A stretch of DNA of 64,000 nt, from contig NZ_MAYH01000012.1 in NCBI RefSeq assembly GCF_001684975.1, positions 718,242-782,241 on the forward strand, in the 5' to 3' direction. Positions 8,760 through 16,588 of this stretch are shown here, piece by piece (the first letter of the stretch is position 1; every line of letters begins with the position of its first letter). Origin of the DNA: Chryseobacterium artocarpi. Its GTDB lineage: Bacteria > Bacteroidota > Bacteroidia > Flavobacteriales > Weeksellaceae. A program made the translations under genes and the position numbers. The notes under the pieces were generated by a model, which saw only the letters and a program-made list of their open reading frames with translations, was not told the origin of the DNA and did no database searches.

Positions 8760-10351
8760 TGGCTAAAAGACAAATGCCTTACTTCAAAAGATGGGCTCCG
8801 GAATGGCTGGTGAAAATTATTCTTTTCTCCATGACACTGCCCGGAATTATCATATTCTTTCTGCCATTATCCAATGTGAATGCGGCAGCAGGATATTATG
8901 GAAGTGAGCCGGCTGACATCCAGTTTTCCGTAGCATTATTTTATGCAGGATATGTGGGGTTTTACAGTCTGGAAAGAAGGTTTTTCAGCTTTCTTGCCGC
9001 AAAAGAATACTTTCTATTATTTACAACATTACAGATCGTAGCGTGTCTGATATGTTATTTTACCCATGAGATCTACGTCCTCTTTCCGATACGTTTTATT
9101 CAGGGAATGTTATTTGCAGGAAACGTCAACCTTTCACTTACTTTGATTTTTACTCGCTTGAGCAGTGAAAGAGGGCGGGAGATCAGTTTTTCAGTGTTTT
9201 TCGGTATTCTTATCTGTGCGTTGCCATTTAATAACCTGATTACTGCAGATCTTATAGACTCGTATAATTTTAATATTGTCTATAAAACAGCGATCTTTTC
9301 ATACTTGCCGGGGCTTATCTTTTTAACATTAGCGATGAGTAATTACAGAACGCATGCAAGATTTCATTTGTATAAGCTGGATTGGCAAAGTTTTGCAGTA
9401 TTCAGTACTATTCTTGTGCTTGTAGGATATATTACCATTTTCGGGCAGGAATATTATTGGCTGGAAGATCCCCGTATTTTGGGAAGTGTGATAGGAATTA
9501 TTGCATTGGGAGGAATATCAGTATTTCGCCAAAAGTCTATTAAAAGACCTTATATAGACCTGCGGGTTTTCAGATACAGAAACTTTAAAATAGGTCTGTT
9601 GATTCTCTTTGTCATGTATATATGTCGTTTTGCTTCAGGAATCACCAATGCTTTTTTTGCGACAGAACTTCATTTGGATCCTTTTTATATTTCCTATATC
9701 AATGTTTTTAATCTTTCAGGATTAATTTTGGGAGTTATTATAGCCTGTTGTATGGTTTTACAGAAGAAAAAAATACAATATGTATGGGTGCCGGGATTTT
9801 TGATGTTGCTTCTGTTCCATACATTGATGTATTATTCCTTTGATGTGCAGGCGAATGAATTCAATTATTATATTCCGTTATTCCTTCAGGGATTGGGTGT
9901 AGGATTGATTATGGTTCCAACGATTATTTTCATCATATCATCAGTTCCTGCTTCTATAGGTCCGTCTGCAGCGGCAACAGCACTGGCGATAAGGTATCTG
10001 GGATTTTGTGTCAGTATAGCTCTGATCAATTTTTTTGAACTTTATGAGAAAAGTCGTCACTACAACGCTTTTCAGGATCATTTAAGTGCAGTAGATCCTT
10101 TTGTTAAAGACTTTCTTCATAAGCAGACATCTAAGCTTACAGCGCGTGGAATGTTGGAGGATCATGCTGTAAAAGCATCAAACAAACTATTAGTAAGCAG
10201 AATGAATGTTCAGGATCACGTGCGTTTTGCAATGGATTATTACGAAATAATGGTTTGGCTTCTCGCAGCTTTCCTTTTATTGATAATCCTTTTGCCCTAT
10301 CTGAACCGTACAGCATTGTACTTAAAATCCCGCAGCTTGTCACCTGCGTAA
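8759..10351 (+). CDS. MFS transporter, EmrB/DHA2-like drug exporter
   Basis: This 530-residue polytopic membrane protein has about 12-14 predicted helices. Its length and its position after TolC and EmrA homologues fit the DHA2 (14-helix) branch that works in tripartite pumps. A cytoplasmic loop carries 'LTLIFTRLSSERGREISF' near residues 120-140, in the place of the conserved loop of MFS proteins. The protein is expected to exchange protons for a hydrophobic compound and pass it to the adaptor and channel. The start codon overlaps the previous stop codon by one base. A strong terminator lies about 110 bp downstream. Confidence 0.88.
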   Translation: MAKRQMPYFKRWAPEWLVKIILFSMTLPGIIIFFLPLSNVNAAAGYYGSEPADIQFSVALFYAGYVGFYSLERRFFSFLAAKEYFLLFTTLQIVACLICYFTHEIYVLFPIRFIQGMLFAGNVNLSLTLIFTRLSSERGREISFSVFFGILICALPFNNLITADLIDSYNFNIVYKTAIFSYLPGLIFLTLAMSNYRTHARFHLYKLDWQSFAVFSTILVLVGYITIFGQEYYWLEDPRILGSVIGIIALGGISVFRQKSIKRPYIDLRVFRYRNFKIGLLILFVMYICRFASGITNAFFATELHLDPFYISYINVFNLSGLILGVIIACCMVLQKKKIQYVWVPGFLMLLLFHTLMYYSFDVQANEFNYYIPLFLQGLGVGLIMVPTIIFIISSVPASIGPSAAATALAIRYLGFCVSIALINFFELYEKSRHYNAFQDHLSAVDPFVKDFLHKQTSKLTARGMLEDHAVKASNKLLVSRMNVQDHVRFAMDYYEIMVWLLAAFLLLIILLPYLNRTALYLKSRSLSPA

Positions 10352-10460
10352 TGAGTTTAGAATACTTATTTACGGAATTACAAAGACTTACAGAAGTTTT
10401 TTCAGTTCCTACACAAACAAAAAGTATAGCTTTATAGCTAATTTTATAGTGAGAGTGGAA

Positions 10461-10489
10461 AGACTGCCTTTTTAAGGCAGTCTTTTTTA
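10461..10489 (+). terminator. Terminator of the efflux operon
   Basis: A perfect 10-bp stem, AGACTGCCTT (10461-10470) with AAGGCAGTCT (10474-10483), has a TTT loop and is followed by TTTTT. The 109 bases between stop codon and hairpin hold no gene. Confidence 0.85.
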
Positions 10490-10515
10490 TGTCCGAAACT
10501 GTTCGTTTTTTGTCA

Positions 10516-10546
10516 TTGCAGCCATAAGACATTCTAGGTACCTTTG
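10516..10546 (+). promoter_or_regulatory. Promoter of the GlxA-type regulator gene
   Basis: TTG at 10516-10518 is separated by 20 bases from TACCTTTG at 10539-10546. This matches the Bacteroidota -33/-7 consensus. The start codon is 24 bases downstream. Confidence 0.65.
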
Positions 10547-10569
10547 CATTATACCATTGAGAAACGGAT

Positions 10570-11556
10570 ATGCAGGAAAAAAATAAACAGAAGAAAAATA
10601 TAGTACTTTTAGTATTGCCGGAAGTTCAGTTATTGGATGTTGCCGGTCCCTGTGATGTTTTTACAGCTGCTAATTTCTTTAATACTTCTGGCTTCGGATA
10701 TCAGGTTCATATGGTATCGGGTACTTCGGAAAAGACCATATATTCAAGCTCAGGAATGCCTTTAATTTGTAGTCATACAATTTATGATATTGATTTTCCC
10801 ATTGATACTTTATTGGTAGCAGGAACAGAGCTTAAAGTATTAGAGAAGATTACTTCCGATCTTTATCATTATTTACAAAATATAATTACGAAAGTAAGAC
10901 GAATTGGATCAGTCTGCGTTGGTGCATTTGTATTGGCAGAAGCAGGGATTTTAAAAGGAAAGCAGGTGACTACCCATTGGAAATATGCTGATATTTTACA
11001 GAAAAACTATCCGGACCTGAATGTAAATATCAATCCGTTTTTTATAAAAGATCAGCAAATATATACATCCGGAGGAGTTTCTTCCGGGATGGATCTTGCA
11101 TTAGCATTACTGGAAGAAGACTTTGGAAAACCACTCGCTTCTGAAGTTGCCAAGCACCTTGTACTGCATTTAAAAAGACCTGGAGTACAAACACAATTCG
11201 GAAATGCTTTACCTGATTATGAAATGCTGTCTTCCTTTACAAAAGAAGTAAGAGACTGGCTTAAAGACAAACTTGAACAGCCCATCAACATAGAAAATAT
11301 TGCTGAATCAATGAATATGAGCGTTCGGAATTTCTCAAGAGTATTTTTAAAAGAATCAGGAATGACACCTGGTAAGTTTCTGGAAAAAATGAGACTTGAT
11401 CAGGCAAAGAATTTATTAGAATACACAGATATGAGTCTCGAACTTATTGCTGAAAAATGTGGCTTCGGAAGCATTGTCTCACTCCGAAGGCTATTCTTTA
11501 AATATCTATCCCTTTCTCCGGCACAATACCGTAAAAACAGTAAGAGTACAGAATAA
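10570..11556 (+). CDS. GlxA-family regulator (DJ-1/PfpI domain plus AraC HTH)
   Basis: This 328-residue protein has two domains. The N-terminal DJ-1/PfpI fold (about 12-190) includes 'VLPEVQLLDVAGPCDVF' and a nucleophile-elbow-like 'GSVCVGAFVLAEAGIL' with Cys. The C-terminal AraC double HTH (about 225-325) includes 'IENIAESMNMSVRNFSRVF' and 'LELIAEKCGFGSIVSLRRLF'. Proteins of this type regulate amine, carnitine or detoxification genes, but the ligand cannot be predicted here. The next gene is a free-standing DJ-1/PfpI protein on the same strand about 100 bases downstream, and is a likely target or partner. Confidence 0.9.
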   Translation: MQEKNKQKKNIVLLVLPEVQLLDVAGPCDVFTAANFFNTSGFGYQVHMVSGTSEKTIYSSSGMPLICSHTIYDIDFPIDTLLVAGTELKVLEKITSDLYHYLQNIITKVRRIGSVCVGAFVLAEAGILKGKQVTTHWKYADILQKNYPDLNVNINPFFIKDQQIYTSGGVSSGMDLALALLEEDFGKPLASEVAKHLVLHLKRPGVQTQFGNALPDYEMLSSFTKEVRDWLKDKLEQPINIENIAESMNMSVRNFSRVFLKESGMTPGKFLEKMRLDQAKNLLEYTDMSLELIAEKCGFGSIVSLRRLFFKYLSLSPAQYRKNSKSTE

Positions 11557-11658
11557 TTTCTTTTTACTTTTTTGAGTATCAAATAAGGTTGATGAGTATT
11601 TATCAGCATGCTATTCCTATGTCTTTATCTTAAAATATTAACCTATAAAAATAAAATT

Positions 11659-12285
11659 ATGAAACAAGAACAAAATGACAAAACAATCAATATCGCATTT
11701 TTAATTTATGATCAGGTAGAAGTTCTAGATTTAAATGGTCCTTTAGATGTTTTTGTTAAAGCAAATGTAGTTCGTCCGGGAAGTTATAATTGCTATACTG
11801 TTGGACAATCTTCTGAAGCAGTATACACAGAAGCCAATACGATGAAAGTTACTCCAACTTATAATGTGAAAACGTCACCTAAACCGGATATGATAGTCAT
11901 TCCGGGAGCCAATCCGGATCAAGTGATGAAATGTCTGAAAGATGATGATTTTCAGGAAACTGTAATGAGTTGGGTAAAGGAATGTTATCATGAAAACACT
12001 GTTGTTTTTACAATTTGCACAGGAAGTATGCATTTATCCGGAACAGGTATTTTGGACCATTATGAAATTACAACCCATTCAATGTTATTAGATGCTTTAG
12101 AAGAATATAATCCAAAAAGCAAAGTGAATAGAAATGTACGCTTTGTTGATCAGGAACGGCTGGTCACTACTGCCGGAATAACCGCGGGAATAGACGGTGC
12201 CCTTTATCTTGTTGGAAAACATTACGGGAATGAGCTGAAAGATACTATTATTGAGCTTTTTGAGTATCAGCAGAAAGTTGTTTAA
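11659..12285 (+). CDS. DJ-1/PfpI family protein
   Basis: The protein has 208 residues from the ATG at 11659. An upstream in-frame start at 11608 would add 17 residues that do not belong to the fold, so it is not used. The sequence is a complete DJ-1/PfpI domain, with 'YDQVEVLDLNGPLDVF' at the N-terminus and the nucleophile region 'FTICTGSMHLSGTGIL' (Cys). It resembles the N-terminal half of the GlxA-type regulator upstream but lacks a DNA-binding domain. Relatives include isonitrile hydratases, glyoxalase-like enzymes and chaperone-like proteins; which applies is undecided. A bidirectional hairpin terminator separates it from the convergent S66 gene. Confidence 0.87.
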   Translation: MKQEQNDKTINIAFLIYDQVEVLDLNGPLDVFVKANVVRPGSYNCYTVGQSSEAVYTEANTMKVTPTYNVKTSPKPDMIVIPGANPDQVMKCLKDDDFQETVMSWVKECYHENTVVFTICTGSMHLSGTGILDHYEITTHSMLLDALEEYNPKSKVNRNVRFVDQERLVTTAGITAGIDGALYLVGKHYGNELKDTIIELFEYQQKVV

Positions 12286-12318
12286 ATATTACATTTTCAA
12301 AAAAATAAAATGTATATG

Positions 12319-12351
12319 AAAAATTCGCAGACTGAAACCTGCGAATTTTTC
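12319..12351. terminator. Bidirectional terminator between convergent genes
   Basis: A stem AAAATTCGCAG/CTGCGAATTTT with an 8-base loop (ACTGAAAC) is flanked by A-rich and T-rich tracts. It can therefore end both the PfpI gene (plus) and the S66 peptidase gene (minus). Confidence 0.8.
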
Positions 12352-12360
12352 TAAAGTAAA

Positions 12361-13395
12361 TTATAAAACTCCACTTTCTAATATTGAAAATTTCTTATCA
12401 ATGCAGTTAATCTCAGCTATTCTTCCATAAGGGATCGTGAAAGTAGGGCAGGTGTGACCAAAATCCATCCGAGTAATCACAGGAAGATCATATAAACCTT
12501 CTTCATCCAGAACTTTCAGTAGCTCGGCTTCATATTCTTCAGTATATAAATTATCATAAGGTCTTCCAAAAATAATTCCTTTGGCGTTTTTCAAGATTCC
12601 CATGGCGGCATAGTTTCTCAACCACCATCGTACATATTCAGGCTTCGGCTTATCTTCTGATGTTTCAAAAAAGAGAATAGAATCTTTCCATGTTTCCAGA
12701 TCTGGCCAGTAATCAGTTCCTTTCAGCATTTCCAATACTTCCATACAACCCCCGATCAATTTTCCATGTACAATAGAATTACCTCTGATAAAGTGCCACT
12801 CCTTAGATGGAGTCAGTTTTCTTTTGATATCTTGTAATGAAATATCAAACCAATCAAGGAATTCAGTAGTCCAGCCTTCCTCATTAGGTTTAATCCGCCC
12901 AATAACGTCAGAGGAGAACAGTGTTTTTTTTATATCATTGATCTGATAATCATGCATTGCTCCGTTTTCTGCAAATCCTACCAATAGGGAAGTGCCATAA
13001 AAAGAGCTTAAACCAGCTTTAAGACAGATAAAATGAGTCACTGTACTATCGGAAAATCCTAGAAATATCTTAGGATTGTTTTTAATTACTTCCAAATCAA
13101 TGTACTTTAACATTCGTACACTGTCGTCTCCGCCAATATTTGAAATAATAGCCTTTACAGAAGGATCCGAGAATGCTTCCATAAGATCATTTGCCCTTGC
13201 TTCCGGGTTGTTGTAGATCCATTCTGCCGATTGTAAGGCATGTTTTGTTTCAGTAACTTCCAGATTGAAAATTTGATTTAAACGTTCCTTTCCCTTCAAA
13301 TATCGATGAGGTAAATCACCGGCAGCACCCCAGGACAGGGATATTGTTGCTATTTTATCACCACTGACTAATCTTTTTGGAGTAATTAATTTCAT
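12361..13395 (-). CDS. S66-family peptidase (MccF-like / LD-carboxypeptidase-like)
   Basis: This 344-residue cytoplasmic protein of the S66 family includes LD-carboxypeptidases of peptidoglycan recycling and MccF-type self-immunity peptidases. The nucleophile motif is GFSDST with Ser at residue 115. The conserved Glu sits in 'FFETSEDKPKPE' (about 243), and the catalytic His in 'MDFGHTCPTFTIPYG' (about 315). The long insertion and 'WWLRNYAAMGIL' segment favour the MccF-like branch over LdcA. No peptidoglycan or microcin genes are adjacent. No signal peptide is visible. Confidence 0.87.
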   Translation of the reverse strand: MKLITPKRLVSGDKIATISLSWGAAGDLPHRYLKGKERLNQIFNLEVTETKHALQSAEWIYNNPEARANDLMEAFSDPSVKAIISNIGGDDSVRMLKYIDLEVIKNNPKIFLGFSDSTVTHFICLKAGLSSFYGTSLLVGFAENGAMHDYQINDIKKTLFSSDVIGRIKPNEEGWTTEFLDWFDISLQDIKRKLTPSKEWHFIRGNSIVHGKLIGGCMEVLEMLKGTDYWPDLETWKDSILFFETSEDKPKPEYVRWWLRNYAAMGILKNAKGIIFGRPYDNLYTEEYEAELLKVLDEEGLYDLPVITRMDFGHTCPTFTIPYGRIAEINCIDKKFSILESGVL

Positions 13396-13734
13396 AAATA
13401 TTAAGTAATATAAAAATGGAAAACTTTGATCTGAGATGACTTAACTGCTGAAAAGGTAAATCAATAATTGGCTCTTTCTGCCTATTTCTTTCAAAATTAG
13501 GACTTATTTGTAGTAAAAACAAAAAAAGAATTCTAAAAAAGGTCAGTAAACGAAAAATATTTTTATTCATTCTGATCCTTGTGAGCATTGATGCCAAAAG
13601 GGATTTTGTCCTCTAAAGATAGGTTTTGGCAGAAGTTTAAAATTTTAAGTGAAAAAAATAATATTCGTAAATTATTTATAAACAGATGTTTAATTATTTT
13701 GAAGAAAATTTTACGATAAAAAGCGTAAAAAAAT
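13396..13734. other. Intergenic region, no gene seen
   Basis: This AT-rich spacer lies between the S66 gene and the tRNA promoter. An open frame of 79 codons at 13358-13597 on the minus strand overlaps the S66 start and has no family signature, so no gene is called. No clear promoter for the S66 gene was found. Confidence 0.4.
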
Positions 13735-13764
13735 TTGGAATTTAAGAGGGTTTTCCTATCTTTG
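13735..13764 (+). promoter_or_regulatory. Canonical promoter of the tRNA-Lys cluster
   Basis: TTG at 13735-13737 is separated by 19 bases from TATCTTTG at 13757-13764, an exact match to the Bacteroidota -33/-7 consensus. The first tRNA begins 43 bases after the -7 box. Confidence 0.8.
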
Positions 13765-13807
13765 CAGTCCCTTAAACAAAGGGATTTACTTAAAAAAGTA
13801 AGTGGCC

Positions 13808-13880
13808 GACTCGGTAGCTCAGCTGGTAGAGCAATACACTTTTAATGTATGGGTCCTGGGTTCGAATCCCAGCCGGGTCA
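13808..13880 (+). tRNA. tRNA-Lys(UUU), copy 1
   Basis: A 73-base cloverleaf. The acceptor arm GACTCGG pairs with CCGGGTC (one G-U), and A is the discriminator base. The anticodon arm is ATACA-CTTTTAA-TGTAT with anticodon TTT. The T arm has GGTTCGAATCC. The CCA end is not encoded. It is the first of three identical copies. Confidence 0.96.
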
Positions 13881-13956
13881 CAAGTAAAAAAACTATATTT
13901 CAGTAGTTATTTTTATCTCTCTTGAAAAAGAGATTTACTTTGAAAAATAAGTGACC

Positions 13957-14029
13957 GACTCGGTAGCTCAGCTGGTAGAGCAATACACTTTTAATGTATG
14001 GGTCCTGGGTTCGAATCCCAGCCGGGTCA
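13957..14029 (+). tRNA. tRNA-Lys(UUU), copy 2
   Basis: Identical over all 73 bases to the copy at 13808-13880. It is separated from it by 76 bases of AT-rich spacer and carries the same TTT anticodon. Confidence 0.96.
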
Positions 14030-14103
14030 CAAATAAAAAACTGCATTTCAGTAGTTATTTTATCTCTCTTGAAAAAGAGATTTACTTTGGAAAATAAGTG
14101 ACC

Positions 14104-14176
14104 GACTCGGTAGCTCAGCTGGTAGAGCAATACACTTTTAATGTATGGGTCCTGGGTTCGAATCCCAGCCGGGTCA
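14104..14176 (+). tRNA. tRNA-Lys(UUU), copy 3
   Basis: Identical to the other two copies and 74 bases after copy 2. A terminator hairpin follows at 14182-14212, so the three copies form one transcript. Confidence 0.96.
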
Positions 14177-14181
14177 CAAAT

Positions 14182-14212
14182 AAAAGAACGACTATTTCAG
14201 TCGTTCTTTTTG
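14182..14212. terminator. Bidirectional terminator of tRNA cluster and GNAT gene
   Basis: A 12-bp stem, AAAAGAACGACT (14182-14193) with AGTCGTTCTTTT (14199-14210), is followed by TTGTTTT on the plus strand and has a T-rich tail on the minus strand. The convergent GNAT gene stops at 14215. Confidence 0.85.
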
Positions 14213-14214
14213 TT

Positions 14215-14691
14215 TTATTCAATATACTTCATTGTAATAGAGTTATCAGGATTTATCTTATTTATTACTTCCTCAAAACCTATTTTTTTGTACAAATAAT
14301 AGGCTTTGCTGTTTTGAGGCGTTACTTCCAGGAAAATTTCAATACCATTAAATCTTTTATTCGCTTCATTAATGATAGAGTGAATAAGTCCTGAACCTAT
14401 ATTTTTCCCTTGATATTCTTTTTTAACATACATCTGATAAATATGACCAGTATTATTTTCATTTTTAACAAATACACAGATCCCAATAAGCTCCTCTTCT
14501 GAAAAAGCACCGAATACAAATCTTTCAAATGATTGCTGCTCTATATCGTTTTCTGTTCTGAATTTTTCAATTTTCAAAGCATCATGATAATTAGCACAAA
14601 ATGATTCAGGAAATTCTGAAAGACTTTCTAAACGAATACTTCTGTAAAGTTTGCTTTCGTCAGGAAGGAGAGATCGATAGTTAATATTCAT
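14215..14691 (-). CDS. GNAT-family N-acetyltransferase
   Basis: This 158-residue protein spans a single acetyltransferase domain. The acetyl-CoA-binding motif A is visible as 'IYQMYVKKEYQGKNIGSGLI' (Q-x-x-G-x-G form, about 94-113). Motif B follows near 'FLEVTPQNSKAYYLYKKIGF'. The acceptor substrate is not predictable. It is convergent with the tRNA cluster and shares its terminator. Confidence 0.88.
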   Translation of the reverse strand: MNINYRSLLPDESKLYRSIRLESLSEFPESFCANYHDALKIEKFRTENDIEQQSFERFVFGAFSEEELIGICVFVKNENNTGHIYQMYVKKEYQGKNIGSGLIHSIINEANKRFNGIEIFLEVTPQNSKAYYLYKKIGFEEVINKINPDNSITMKYIE

Positions 14692-15001
14692 TGTTTATGA
14701 TAAATTTCTTATAAACCTTTAGTAAAGGTACAAATATGCAGATTACTAAAACAATTGAACTGTAAATGTCAATTTTACTTTGAAGTCTTTACAAATTATC
14801 ATAAATGAATACTCCATATTTAGTGAAATGGATGACGAAATTTTCAAAGTTGGAACAGAATTTTCAATTAACAAAATGAGAAATTACGTATATTTATGAC
14901 AAGAAGAGCATTTAATAGAGATGAAATGATTGATTTTTTACTGTATTTCTTGAAATATATGTCTGTGTAGCCTGATAATATAGGAATAAGTAAAATTAAA
15001 T
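14692..15001. other. Intergenic region with one micro-ORF
   Basis: There is no established gene in this roughly 310-base AT-rich gap. A 24-codon frame at 14896-14970 on the plus strand begins MTRRAFNRDEMIDF and has no recognisable homologue or promoter. Two near-consensus -7 boxes read on the minus strand (around 14727-14740) could serve the GNAT gene, but neither is exact. Confidence 0.35.
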
Positions 15002-16480
15002 TTGATAATTATTAAAAACAATAAAAAATATTTAAGATCGATAAAGGCAACAGTGATGTATACGTTTTGTATATATCTTTTGTTGCTTGTGGTATCTTGT
15101 AATCAAACATCTCAAAATAAAGAAAGAGATGAATTTGATATTTCCTTACTAAGTAAAAGTAATGAACTACAGCTTTCAGGGGAATATGAGGCTTTTATGA
15201 ACCTCAATATGAGCTATCTGAAAAAAGCTGAAAAAATGAAGTATCAGGCGGGGAAAGGACTTTGCTATCTCAATATTGCAGGAGTAAATGTTTCATCAGG
15301 GAATTATGAAAAAGCATTGTTTTTCTTTAATAATGCAGAAAAAGAACTTAAAAATTCAGAGAATAACTATCATAAAGCAACATTTTATAATGATTACAGC
15401 CTTTATTTTAATCATTTGAAATTGTATAATAAGGCTATTGAATGTAATAATCGAGCATTTTACTATATTCATCGTACTCCGAATTCAAAGATAAAGGATA
15501 AATTAATTCCCAGAGTTTATATCAATAAAGGAATCTTTTTTGCCTTTAAAGGCTGGATGGGAACCTCATTAAAATCTTTTATTAAGGCTAATGAACTGGA
15601 AAATTCCGCGTATAGTAATTGTATGCTTGCTCAGTATTACCTGTTTACTCATCAATTACAACAAGCTGGAATATATGTTGGCAAGGCAGATGAAAAAATG
15701 CTTAGCCAAAAGACAAGTGACGTGGAATCATTGTGGGTTTATTTTACAATGGGGTATTACTATAATGAGATTAATAATAGTGCTGAAGCCGAAAAAAATC
15801 TCAAAAAAGCACTTGAAATTAATATAAAAACCAAAAGAACTTATTCAACCCATATTGCAGGTGTGTATAAATCACTGGCAGAACTTTATAAAAAAGAGAA
15901 TGATGGTGGTAAAGCCTATTATTACCTTAAAAATTATATGGAGGAAGAGAATAAAATGGAAAGTGCCAGATTTGCAAGTATGAATAAAACAACAGATGAT
16001 TTTATTTCAGAGATGAAAACGGAATCAGAATGGCAGAAAAGCTATTTACCCCTAATTATAGCCCTTTCTATATTTGTACTTACTGTTTCAGGTGTATATG
16101 CACAGAGACTTATAAAATTACTTCAAAAGAAGAAAACAAACCTGAAAATAGAAACTGAGAGGCTGAAAAGCACTGTTCATAATAAAATGCTGGAGGATGT
16201 TACCGAACTGGCAAAGAAAAATGATTCATCCTTTTTAATGAGGTTCAGGGAGTTGTATCCTGATTTTATTAATTCATTGCTGAAAATAAATCCTGACCTT
16301 GAAAATTCTGAACTGGCATTCTGTGCTATGCTGAAGCTTGGTTTTTCTTCTAAGGAAATTGCAGACTACACTTTTGTACAACATCGGTCTGTTCAGCAAA
16401 AGAAATATAGAATCAGGAAAAGATTAGAGATCTCAGGAGAAGAAGATATTTATGTTTTTTTTGATAATTTAGATAAATAG
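15002..16480 (+). CDS. Membrane TPR protein with cytoplasmic LuxR-like HTH, paralogue 1
   Basis: This 492-residue regulator-like protein is built as follows: an N-terminal signal segment with a lipobox-like 'LLLVVSC' (Cys 33 from the TTG at 15002); TPR helices over about 60-330; one transmembrane helix ('YLPLIIALSIFVLTVSGVYA', about 345-365) followed by basic residues; a coiled coil; and a C-terminal HTH ('LGFSSKEIADYTFVQHRSVQ', about 445-465). The positive-inside rule puts the TPRs in the periplasm and the HTH in the cytoplasm. The start is uncertain. TTG at 15002 gives a basic n-region, while ATG at 15056 gives a shorter protein whose signal has no positive charge. It is clearly paralogous to the next gene. 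Target genes are unknown. Confidence 0.8.
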   Translation: MIIIKNNKKYLRSIKATVMYTFCIYLLLLVVSCNQTSQNKERDEFDISLLSKSNELQLSGEYEAFMNLNMSYLKKAEKMKYQAGKGLCYLNIAGVNVSSGNYEKALFFFNNAEKELKNSENNYHKATFYNDYSLYFNHLKLYNKAIECNNRAFYYIHRTPNSKIKDKLIPRVYINKGIFFAFKGWMGTSLKSFIKANELENSAYSNCMLAQYYLFTHQLQQAGIYVGKADEKMLSQKTSDVESLWVYFTMGYYYNEINNSAEAEKNLKKALEINIKTKRTYSTHIAGVYKSLAELYKKENDGGKAYYYLKNYMEEENKMESARFASMNKTTDDFISEMKTESEWQKSYLPLIIALSIFVLTVSGVYAQRLIKLLQKKKTNLKIETERLKSTVHNKMLEDVTELAKKNDSSFLMRFRELYPDFINSLLKINPDLENSELAFCAMLKLGFSSKEIADYTFVQHRSVQQKKYRIRKRLEISGEEDIYVFFDNLDK

Positions 16481-16588
16481 AATAAAGAAATATCTATGAA
16501 TTTTTAATGAATTTGTAATATATTAAGTATAAATAGTTGAGTTATTAATTATAAATTACATTGATATTTAGTTTTAACGGAAAACCCC

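Larger units (their letters stand above)
13808..14176 (+). repeat. Tandem direct repeat of tRNA-Lys units (149 and 147 bp)
   Basis: Both the tRNA genes and the spacers are repeated. The two spacers share 'TTTCAGTAGTTATTTT', 'ATCTCTCTTGAAAAAGAGA' and 'TTTACTTTG', differing by a few bases and a 2-base length change. This points to recent unit duplication. Confidence 0.9.

Noticed and set aside
13358..13597. 79-codon minus-strand frame upstream of the S66 gene
   Set aside because: It overlaps the S66 start in another frame, has low-complexity AT-rich coding, and has no promoter or family match.
13808..14176. Regular repeats resembling a CRISPR array
   Set aside because: The repeats are full tRNA-Lys cloverleaves, the spacers are themselves conserved, and no cas genes are near.
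13900..14394. Open frames crossing the tRNA-Lys array (13900-14130 minus, 14098-14394 plus)
   Set aside because: They are translations of tRNA sequence; the apparent protein repeat is the repeated tRNA. Such frames are often mis-annotated as conserved hypothetical proteins.
14896..14970. 24-codon micro-ORF before the first TPR/HTH gene
   Set aside because: There is no promoter, terminator or recognisable motif; length and composition are compatible with chance.
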